Of a stretch of DNA of 37,329 bases, positions 24,456-31,513 are shown piece after piece. Made by a program: the position numbers and the translations under genes. Origin of the DNA: Acidobacteriota bacterium (GTDB lineage: Bacteria; Acidobacteriota; Vicinamibacteria; Vicinamibacterales; UBA2999); assembly GCA_009694735.1 (NCBI GenBank), contig SHUG01000014.1, positions 1 to 37,329 of the forward strand, in the 5' to 3' direction. How positions within the stretch are numbered: position 1 is the first letter of the stretch; every line of letters starts with the position of its first letter. Under the pieces are notes generated by a model, which saw nothing but the letters and a program-made list of their open reading frames with translations, was not told the DNA's origin and ran no database searches.

Positions 24456-26048
24456 CTAACGCGCGAGGCCGAGGCCGCGCAGCGTGGCGCGTGGGTTGAT
24501 GAGGCCGAAGCCGAACAGGTCGTCGCGGCCGGCGGCTCCCTTGTCGGTGGCGAACTGCTTCATCGCCGCTTCCACCGCGGCCGGACTGGTCACGCCCTGC
24601 TGCATCAGCAGCGCGGCAAAACCCGCCACATGCGGCGTCGCCATCGAGGTGCCCTGGAAGTAGTAATAGGCAAACGAATCAGCGCGCGGCGGTCCGTACT
24701 GCGACACCGGGCGGTCGTAGGTCTCGAGCAGGTCGAGATCCAGCGTCTGCTGCAGAATGCCGGCGCTGGTGCCACCCGCGCGCTGATCGCCGCCGGGCGC
24801 CGCCAGTTCCACAAAGGATCCAGACGTGGAGTAGAACGCGGAGTCGAGCGCGAGGCCGACCGCGCCAACGGCGACCATGCCGTTGATGTCGGGCGCGGGT
24901 TGCGCCAGTCGATTGGGTTGGTTGCCGCTCGCTCGCGTGTTGCCCGCCGCCACCGCGATGAAGACACCGCGGCCCACCGCATAGCGCATGGCATCGGTCA
25001 CCACGGGCGCCGGTCCGCCCTCGGAGCGGCCGATGCTGAGGTTGATGACCTTGGCGCCATTGTCGGCGGCGTAGCGAATGCCGCGCGCGACCACATCATC
25101 CGTCCCTTCGAACGGACTCGAGAAGATCTCGTCCCAGAGCCCCTGGATGATCTTCACCGGCATGATGCGCACGTTGTAAGCCATGCCGGCCACACCCAGG
25201 CCATTATTCGTGAGCTGGCCGACGGTGCCGGTCACGTGCGTGCCATGCGAATCCAGGTCGACCGGCGCATCGTCGTCCCAAATGAAGTCGCGCGGCGCCA
25301 CGAAACGCGTCGAGCCGCTGGTGCCGAGCTCCGGTGCCGCAGCGAATGGCACATCGACGATGCCCAACGCGGGATAGCGCGGGCCGCCCGGCGTCATGCG
25401 GAAGGCGAAGCGCGAGTTGTAGCGAAAGGTGCCCGAGCGGAAAGCCACGCCGCTGTCGAGCACGGCGACGATGATGTCGGCGGTGGCGCCCGGCTGGATG
25501 TCCCACGCGCGTTCCATGTCGATGGCGGGGAAGTTCCATTGATTCGCATACAGCGGATCGTTGGGCCGGCTCATCGCGTAGTTGAGGTAGCGGGGCTGCG
25601 CGTACTCGACGTCGGGCCGCTCGCGCAGCACCGCCGCGGCGGCTTCGGGATCGGCGGCGTCGGGAATGTCGATGATGTCGAAGTTGGCCCAACTGGAGCG
25701 ATCGACGGTGTCACCGGCCACTTGCCTGGTCGCGGCTGTGATGGCGCCGGCGCTCGCGCCGTCCTTGAACTTGACGATCACCGAGCCGCGCACGTACGGA
25801 AGACCGTCGTCGCCGGCCTCGGCACGCAGCCGTTCAGCATCATCCCGATTGCGTGCGGCGCGCGGCGGGTCTTGATCGCGCAAGCCGCGATCGATCGGCG
25901 GCAGCGCGGCTTCCTGCACCAGCAGTCGTGACGCGACGGGCGCCTGGAGCTCTTGCCCGGCGCCGACCGCGGTGAGCAGCCCGGCTAGGGCCACGCCTGC
26001 CAGGCCCACGCCACGCAGCGCCTGCCACACTGGTCCCGAATAGGTCAT
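24456..26048 (-). CDS. Secreted subtilisin-like serine protease (S8)
   Basis: The product is 530 residues. An N-terminal hydrophobic segment (about 11-30) acts as the signal. A long spacer and an inhibitor-I9-like propeptide (about 85-150, YVRGSVIVKFKDGASAGAI) come before the catalytic domain. The triad is Asp198 (VAVLDSGV), His268 (DSHGTHVTGTVG) and Ser468 (GTSMATPHVAG), with the oxyanion Asn370 in VAAGN. The domain ends with the usual GFGLINPRATL. The catalytic domain has inserts between Asp and His (about 65 residues) and before the Ser. TAACAT (26060-26055) ends 6 nt before the ATG, with no Shine-Dalgarno. An outer-membrane barrel gene follows in the same operon. Confidence 0.92.
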   Translation of the reverse strand: MTYSGPVWQALRGVGLAGVALAGLLTAVGAGQELQAPVASRLLVQEAALPPIDRGLRDQDPPRAARNRDDAERLRAEAGDDGLPYVRGSVIVKFKDGASAGAITAATRQVAGDTVDRSSWANFDIIDIPDAADPEAAAAVLRERPDVEYAQPRYLNYAMSRPNDPLYANQWNFPAIDMERAWDIQPGATADIIVAVLDSGVAFRSGTFRYNSRFAFRMTPGGPRYPALGIVDVPFAAAPELGTSGSTRFVAPRDFIWDDDAPVDLDSHGTHVTGTVGQLTNNGLGVAGMAYNVRIMPVKIIQGLWDEIFSSPFEGTDDVVARGIRYAADNGAKVINLSIGRSEGGPAPVVTDAMRYAVGRGVFIAVAAGNTRASGNQPNRLAQPAPDINGMVAVGAVGLALDSAFYSTSGSFVELAAPGGDQRAGGTSAGILQQTLDLDLLETYDRPVSQYGPPRADSFAYYYFQGTSMATPHVAGFAALLMQQGVTSPAAVEAAMKQFATDKGAAGRDDLFGFGLINPRATLRGLGLAR

Positions 26049-26071
26049 ACCGCCATGTTAGCGTGGGCGGT
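26049..26071 (-). promoter_or_regulatory. -10 element of the S8 protease gene, framed by an inverted repeat
   Basis: On the minus strand TAACAT (26060-26055) ends 6 nt before the ATG at 26048, a leaderless layout. The hexamer lies in the loop of an inverted repeat, ACCGCC (26049-26054) with GGCGGT (26066-26071). The repeat could be an operator, or chance in GC-rich DNA. Confidence 0.4.
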
Positions 26072-26077
26072 TCCTTT

Positions 26078-27064
26078 TTATCTCGGTCGTTCGTACACGA
26101 TCTCGCCGCCGATGACCGTGAGCAGAACGGAGGTACCGAGAATCCGCGCCGGCTCAACCGTCATCACGTCGCGATCGAGCATCGCCGGCACCGACCGCCC
26201 TTTCTTGAACTCGGCCTTCAGCGTCTCGAGCGATCCCGCCAGCATCACGTAGAGCTGCGTCTTCAGCTTGCCTCGATCGATCAGCCGCTTGTAGGCCTCC
26301 ACTTCGCGGACCGACGCGCCGGCGTCGTGCACCATCGTCAAGCCGAGGCGTCGCGCTTCAGCATCGGCGAGCAGGATCTGCTGGTCGAGCTGCGCCGCCG
26401 GCGTGTCGGGGATCTTGCGGCCGACCAGCGACTGTGCCTGATCGATCAGCACGCCGCTCGGCGTGCCTGCCGCGTCACGAATCAGCCGGCCGCCGTCGGG
26501 ATCGCGCGTGGAGCGGGACAGTCCCGCCGCAGCCATCGCCGCCTTGTTCACCATGGCCGCGTGGCCGTCCACGCGCGTGAGATACACCGGGTTGTTGGGC
26601 GCGGCAGCGGTCAGCTGGTCGTGCGTGGGCCAGGCCTTGTCGTCCCAGTCGTTCTGGTCCCAGCTGCGGCCGAGAATCCATTCGCCCGGTCGGGCGGTCG
26701 CGGCGCGTGCGCGCACCATCTCCACAATCTGGTCGAAGCTCGTGGTGCCGCGCAGCTTCAGCAGCTGCAGGCTCTCGCCGAGGTTCGTGAAGTGGCCATG
26801 TGCGTCTTGCAGTCCAGGCAACACGGCGCGGCCCGCGCCATCGATCACGCGCGTGTTGGGCCCGCGCACCTTCAGGGCGTCAACGTTGGATCCGACCACG
26901 ATGAAACGGCCACCACGCACCGCAACGGCCTCAGCCTTCGGCTGCGCGTCGTTGCCGGTGTAGACGAGGGTGTTGTGAACGATGAGATCGGCGGGCGGGA
27001 CCGGTTCCGTCGCCTGACAGCCGACGGCAAACAACAGTGAGAAGAGCCCACTGTAGCGACGCAT
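26078..27064 (-). pseudogene. YtcJ-like amidohydrolase with large in-frame internal deletion
   Basis: The open frame from the ATG at 27064 gives 328 residues; family members run to about 540-580. It begins with a lipoprotein-type signal (LFSLLFAVGCQA, with Cys at the lipobox). The N-terminal composite domain and first metal motif are present (GLQDAHGHF), as are the substrate-region words RVDGHAAMVN and GVLIDQAQ. The sequence then passes from LKAEFKKGRSVPA directly to the family C terminus (LLTVIGGEIVYERPR). About 200 residues are gone, including the VHAIGDxA and FGSD regions that hold the remaining metal ligands and catalytic Asp. The frame is intact but an active hydrolase is very unlikely. 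The promoter is well kept. Confidence 0.78.
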
Positions 27065-27070
27065 GCCGGC

Positions 27071-27076
27071 AGTATA
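27071..27076 (-). promoter_or_regulatory. -10 element of the amidohydrolase gene, leaderless layout
   Basis: On the minus strand TATACT (27076-27071) ends 6 nt before the ATG at 27064, with GCCGGC between and no Shine-Dalgarno. This start is chosen over one 27 codons upstream, which would run through the GC hairpins. Confidence 0.55.
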
Positions 27077-27120
27077 GTATCGCGCGTGAGGCTCGCGGCT
27101 GCGGCCGCGCCGACCCCTAC

Positions 27121-27163
27121 GCCGGGCAACAGCCCGGCGCCCCACGCGGACCGCGGGTCCGCG
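27121..27163. repeat. Twin GC hairpins downstream of the second HD-GYP gene
   Basis: GCCGGGC-AACA-GCCCGGC (27121-27138) and CGCGGACC-GCG-GGTCCGCG (27145-27163) are two perfect hairpins 6 bp apart. They lie directly after the HD-GYP stop (27165) on the minus strand and before the amidohydrolase promoter, so they may act as terminator as well as repeat element. No T-run follows. Confidence 0.6.
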
Positions 27164-27164
27164 C

Positions 27165-27911
27165 CTACAAGTAGCTCAAGGGATCGATTCCATACTCCGC
27201 CGGATCGAGCGGCGCCATCACGCTCTTCGCGCCTGGGCCTTCCGCCGGGGCCTCCCAGAGATTGAGGTCGTACGGCGTCTCGAGACGCTCGCGCGACGAA
27301 GTGGCGATCACGCGGACGCGGGGCTTGTACGGATCTGGCGCATGCACGGCCAGCACCACGGCGAGCGCGCCTGAGTCGAGGCGCACCAGGTTGCCTGGCG
27401 GGTAGATGCCGAGCAGCTGCGTGAAGCGCCGCACCAGGTGCTGGTCGAACTGCTGGCCGTCGTTACGCTTCATCACCTCGAGAATGCGATCCGACGGGAA
27501 CGCCTGCTGATAGGCGCGTTGCGAGCGCATGGCGTCGTAAACATCGGCGATGCCGCACAGCATGGTGCCCAGGTTGAGCCCGGCCCGCGAGACGCCAAAC
27601 GGGTAGCCCGTGCCATCGAGGCACAGGTGATGCTCGAACGCAATCACCGGCGCCACCGCGGGCATCTCCGGCGTGCGCCGCAGGATCTCGGCGCCGTCCA
27701 CCACGTGCAGGCGCATGATCGAGAACTCGGCGTCGGTCAACTTGTCAGGCTTGTTCAGGATTTCGGTGGGCGTGCGCACCTTGCCGATGTCGTGCATCAA
27801 CGCGGCGAGACCCAGCTCGCGCAGTATTGAGCCATCCATGCCGAGCGCGCGCGCCTGCGACATGGTGAGAATTGAGACGTTCACCATGTGTGTGAAGGTG
27901 TAGTTGTCGTC
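27165..27911 (-). pseudogene. HD-GYP domain protein, second copy, N terminus lost to an IS element
   Basis: Homology to the HD-GYP protein encoded at 30161-31513 starts abruptly at DDNYTFTHMVN and runs to the common end (GIDPLSYL against GIDPLAYL). About 200 residues that come before this point in the first copy are absent. Immediately upstream an in-frame TAA and IS4-type DNA occur. The HD-GYP core is kept: MHDIGK, HVVDGAEIL, EHHLCLDGTGYP and DVYDAMRSQRAY. Translation could restart at an ATG at 27887 and give about 240 residues, which begins inside the first helix of the domain. Reduced or no activity is likely. Its GYP loop (DGTGYP) is nearer to consensus than that of the intact copy. Confidence 0.8.
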
Positions 27912-27912
27912 A

Positions 27913-28120
27913 GTAGTGTCCGGTTAATTTGAGGCGCACCAGCTGGAAAGCCAATATTGACACGGGTTTCGGGGTGACGCTGGGTGTCTCCGACTTGAAT
28001 ACAAAATCGCCACTTGCGCTAGCGTTCGGGTGTTCATCAACCCGGAGCCACTATGTATCTCGGCAAGACGCTGTTCGCGCAAGTCATGGATTTCCTGCCG
28101 TGGAAGACCTTCCATCGCAT
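27913..28120 (+). mobile_element. IS4-family insertion sequence remnant (left end)
   Basis: Plus-strand DNA from about 27913 (GTAGTGTCCGGTTAATTT, a probable terminal inverted repeat) leads, after a 140-bp AT-richer leader, to an ATG at 28053. The frame there reads MYLGKTLFAQVMDFLPWKTF, then HRI. This is the well-known N terminus of IS4-family transposases with a DUF4372-type start. After 23 codons it stops matching and becomes antisense HEAT-gene sequence. The rest of the transposase and the right end are gone. The remnant lies between the cut ends of a HEAT gene and an HD-GYP gene and is on the opposite strand. No target duplication can be recognised. Confidence 0.82.
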
Positions 28121-30109
28121 CAATGACTCAATCGTCGAGAGGTATTCGCCTTCGAGCGACCCGGTGTAGCCGCTGTGCGTGAGCAAATGGACGAACAGCG
28201 GCGCGGCCCGCTCGTCGCGCAGCGACCCGAGCGCCTGGAGAATGGCGTCGCGGGTGTGCGGCTTGCCGTTCTTCAACGCGTGCTCGAGCGCCTCGTAGGC
28301 CTCGTTCGTGCCGATTTGCACAATCGCCCGCAGCGCTTCCCGCTGCACTTGCGGCTCCCCATCGTCCAGCAATCCGCGCAGATCGGGCAAGGCCGCCTCA
28401 CCGCCCAGCGCGCGCAGCAGGTCGACCGCGGCGCGGCGCACGGCCGGATTGGGCGAGGTGCGCAGCTCGTCGGCGTACTGGCGCGTGGCGGTGCCGAAGC
28501 CAATCAGGATGTCGCGCAGCCGGCGCACCGTGCGGGCGTTGTCCTCGGCGGCGAGCGCATTGGCCAGCGGTTCAACCAGCGACGGTCCGATGGTGCGGCA
28601 AATCCGTGCCGCGAGGCCCACTTCACTGTCGGTCGCTTGCCGCAGGAACAACGCGAGGTGCCGCACGAGAGAACCCTCGACCAGCCGCGTCACACCTGCG
28701 GCGGCGTATGCCGCCGTGGCCGAGTCGGTCTTCTTCGCCGCGCTGACGACGGCGTCGACCAACTGGGCGGCCAGGGCGAGATCGCCGACCAGCACCAGCT
28801 GGTCGATGCTGCCGACTGCCAGGTCCAGCACGCCCGCCCACGCCTCGGTGCGTGCCTCGATGGTCAGCAAATCCAGCAGCAGCCGCTGATCCAGGCCGCG
28901 CACTTCTTCGCCGCTGACGGTCGACACCCACGCGCGGATGCGCACCGGCGGATCGTCGCCGATCGTGTCCACCGCGGTCGCCTGGGTGCGTGCCGACGTC
29001 AGCTCGCGGGCGTAATCGTCCGACACGAACTGCGAATCGGAATCGGTGGTCAGCATCTGCGTGGAGCTGTTCCAGACGCTCTCGAACTGGGGATCCTGGC
29101 CGAACATGGCCGCGGCCTGCTCGGTGGCGGCCGCGAGGATGCTCTGCTGGCGATCCGGATCCGGCACCAGCGTCTGGAACGCGGCGGCCAGGCGATCGCT
29201 CGCGCCGCGATCCTTGACGACGTTCTCGACGAGAAACTTCGTCAGCATCTCGTCGGTTAGGCGGGCTTGCAGTTCGCTGCCCAGGTCCATGCGGGGGGCG
29301 GTGGTGCCCGGTGGCTGCGGCGGCGGCGGATCGATGATCAGCGTGAGCAGCATCTCCGGCGACATCTGCGCGGCGGCGCCGGCCATGCGGTTCAGCACCG
29401 CATCCAGTTCGCCGGGCTGGCGATCGGCGGCGTAGTTCGCCAGGCCGTGCATCAGCTCCAGCAGTGACTTGCGCTGCTGAACCGAATCGTCGCCGCTGGC
29501 GCGGCCGTGCGCCTGCAGCCGCTCGGCAAACTGAGCCAGCCGCTCCGAGTCTTTGGCCATCTCGAGCATGCCGGCCATGCCCGGCTCGAGCTCGCCCGAC
29601 TCGTCCTTCTCCTCGCTGAGCGTCGCCAGAATGCGGTCCCACGACGCTGACTCGCCGCGGCCGGCGCGCTCGCGCAGGACCTCGGCGTAGTCGATCTCCT
29701 TGAGCGTGATCGACTTGTTGCCGATCGCCGTCCACGCGTGGGCGAGGCCGCCAATGGCCCGCACGTCTTCCGGTGTTTTGGCCAGCAGCATCAGGAACGC
29801 ATGCCACTCGTCGGGCTCAAGCGTGCTGAGCAGCGTGAACTCGCCGATCAACTGCTGGTGGAGCAGCGTTGCCAGTTCGGTCGCCGCGGGATCGGATTTG
29901 GTGAATCCCCGCCCGCCCACCAGCAACGCATCCGGCAGCACGGTGATCGGTAACGGTCCGTTGTAAACCGCCTGCTTGCCTGCCTCGGTGATGCGCGCGA
30001 GCGCCGCCTGAATGGTCGGGTGGCTCGGCGGATACATCGAGACCAGCCGGGTGGCCGCCTTGCAGGCCTTGGCGAATTCCGACAGCCGTCCGGCCGTGTC
30101 GGGCGACAA
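28037..30109 (-). CDS. HEAT-repeat protein B with N-terminal YPPxHP module, 3' end replaced by IS DNA
   Basis: The open frame has 690 residues. The first 110 hold the module shared with the two upstream neighbours: MYPPSHP at residues 25-31, then PITVLPDALLVGG and LLHQQLIGEFTLLSTL. A long helical middle follows, and HEAT repeats occupy about 550-655 (NPAVRRAAVDLLRALGGEAALPDLRGLL; DGEPQVQREALRAIVQIG). From about residue 663 the codons are antisense to the IS4 remnant, so the native end is lost. The frame has no ATG or GTG; TTG at 30109 is the only usual start. An ATG at 30141 lies in another frame and would join if the C5 run near 30130 were C6, giving a natural MAPPPTAQPDS start. No enzyme motif is seen; a scaffold role is likely. 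Confidence 0.72.
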   Translation of the reverse strand: MSPDTAGRLSEFAKACKAATRLVSMYPPSHPTIQAALARITEAGKQAVYNGPLPITVLPDALLVGGRGFTKSDPAATELATLLHQQLIGEFTLLSTLEPDEWHAFLMLLAKTPEDVRAIGGLAHAWTAIGNKSITLKEIDYAEVLRERAGRGESASWDRILATLSEEKDESGELEPGMAGMLEMAKDSERLAQFAERLQAHGRASGDDSVQQRKSLLELMHGLANYAADRQPGELDAVLNRMAGAAAQMSPEMLLTLIIDPPPPQPPGTTAPRMDLGSELQARLTDEMLTKFLVENVVKDRGASDRLAAAFQTLVPDPDRQQSILAAATEQAAAMFGQDPQFESVWNSSTQMLTTDSDSQFVSDDYARELTSARTQATAVDTIGDDPPVRIRAWVSTVSGEEVRGLDQRLLLDLLTIEARTEAWAGVLDLAVGSIDQLVLVGDLALAAQLVDAVVSAAKKTDSATAAYAAAGVTRLVEGSLVRHLALFLRQATDSEVGLAARICRTIGPSLVEPLANALAAEDNARTVRRLRDILIGFGTATRQYADELRTSPNPAVRRAAVDLLRALGGEAALPDLRGLLDDGEPQVQREALRAIVQIGTNEAYEALEHALKNGKPHTRDAILQALGSLRDERAAPLFVHLLTHSGYTGSLEGEYLSTIESLMRWKVFHGRKSMTCANSVLPRYIVAPG

Positions 30110-30160
30110 CGAGTCGGGCTGAGCGGTGGGGGCGGTGCCATGGGATGAGCTAACCCGGAA

Positions 30161-31513
30161 TTATAGGTAAGCCAGCGGGTCGATGCCTACCAGGGTCCCG
30201 TCCACTGCTTCGACAACCGCGCGGGTGAAATTCCCGCGCGCATCCCGGTCCCAGGTGTTGGTCAGGAGCGGCGTCTCGAGTAGCGCCCCCTTCTCGTCGA
30301 GCACCAGCTTCACCTGGGGCCGGAACGGATCCTCCGGATGCGTCTGCGTGACCACGCCGACTTCCTCGGTGCTGAGCCGCACCACCGTGCCGACCGGAAA
30401 CAGCCCCATCAGGTTCACGAAGCGGCGGAGCAACGAGGGATGGAACGCGGTGCCGTCCTGCTGGCCCATGATGTGCTTGATGCGATCGGTCGCCAGCCCG
30501 GCGCGATACGCGCGGTTGCTGCGCAGCGCGTCGAACACGTCGACGATGCTCACCACCATGGTGCACAGGTTCAGGGTGCGGGCGCCGATGTTCTCAGGGT
30601 AGCCGCTCAGGTCTTGTTTCAAGTGGTGCTCGAAGGCCACCACCGGCGCCAGCGCGGGCGTCTCGGGCGTGCGGCGCAGGAGGTGGGCGCCGTTCACCAC
30701 GTGCAGCTTCATGATGGTGAACTCTTCGGTGGTCAGCTTGTCGGGCTTGTTCAGGATCTCGAGCGGGGTATGGACCTTGCCGATGTCGTGCATCAGCGCG
30801 GCGAAGCCAAACTCGCGCAGCATCGGCCCTTCGAGATCGAGCGATCGCGCCATCGCCATCGACAGCGCCGCGACGTTCACCATGTGCGTGAAGGTGTAGT
30901 TGTCGTGGCGCTTGAGGGCGGTGAGGGCGAGCAACGACGTGCGGTCCTGGTAGACCAGCTTCGACAGGCTGTCGATAATGCCGCGGGCGTCGGCCGGGTC
31001 GGGTTGCTCGCCGGCCTTGGCCGCCGTCCAGATCGTTTCCGCGGTCGAGACCGCCTTCGTGTACATCTGCTTCGCCGCCGCCAGGCCGACTTCTTCGTCG
31101 TTCTCCTCCTCGGGGACGACCTTCGACACCTGGATGCGACGGATGCCGCGCGACGTGAGGCGGTCGTTGACGCCGGTTCTCGACGTGCGGTCCGCCAGCT
31201 CGTCCATCAGGGCGCGCACGTCCGACACCTCGACGCCGCGCGCGAAGGTGATCTTCTCAACCTTGCGATCACGCATGTCGCGCAGCAGGCCCGCCAACGA
31301 ACCCGATCCGCGCGGCAACCGGAAGTCGTTCAGCACCACGTCGTCTTCCAGGAAGGCGACGATCACGGTGGGGGAGTCGACGAGCACCGGTGCGAGGATG
31401 CCGTGCAGCGCGGACGCCGAGCGATCGACCAGCGGATGCGTGGGCGCGTAGAGTTCCGAGGCGCGCACCGCGGCGCCGAGTCGCCGGACGATGTCTTCCT
31501 GTGGAGTGATCAT
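30161..31513 (-). CDS. HD-GYP domain phosphodiesterase with N-terminal YxPxHP module
   Basis: The product is 450 residues. The ATG at 31513 overlaps the HEAT-A stop (ATGA), which decides the start. Residues 5-110 carry the shared module: LYAPTHP (21-27), VIVAFLEDDVVLND (50-63) and LLRDMRDRKVEKITFARGV. A helical linker follows to 200. The HD-GYP domain then gives H210 (NYTFTHMVN), H242-D243 (MHDIGK), H271 (LHVVNGA), H296-H297 (EHHLKQDLSGYP) and D-V-F-D-A-L. Such domains hydrolyse c-di-GMP. The usual HHE is HHL here, and DG before GYP is DLS, so activity may be weak or altered. It is coupled to HEAT-A and followed, 51 bp on, by HEAT-B. Confidence 0.88.
   Translation of the reverse strand: MITPQEDIVRRLGAAVRASELYAPTHPLVDRSASALHGILAPVLVDSPTVIVAFLEDDVVLNDFRLPRGSGSLAGLLRDMRDRKVEKITFARGVEVSDVRALMDELADRTSRTGVNDRLTSRGIRRIQVSKVVPEEENDEEVGLAAAKQMYTKAVSTAETIWTAAKAGEQPDPADARGIIDSLSKLVYQDRTSLLALTALKRHDNYTFTHMVNVAALSMAMARSLDLEGPMLREFGFAALMHDIGKVHTPLEILNKPDKLTTEEFTIMKLHVVNGAHLLRRTPETPALAPVVAFEHHLKQDLSGYPENIGARTLNLCTMVVSIVDVFDALRSNRAYRAGLATDRIKHIMGQQDGTAFHPSLLRRFVNLMGLFPVGTVVRLSTEEVGVVTQTHPEDPFRPQVKLVLDEKGALLETPLLTNTWDRDARGNFTRAVVEAVDGTLVGIDPLAYL

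Noticed and set aside
23931-25931. 666-codon plus-strand open frame opposite the barrel and S8 protease genes
   Set aside because: Antisense to the subtilisin triad; composition is typical of a shadow frame.
29848-30141. Short minus-strand frame starting MAPPPPLSPT at 30141
   Set aside because: Only its first few codons are plausible; the remainder is out of frame with HEAT-B. The ATG is noted as a possible HEAT-B start if the C-run is wrong.
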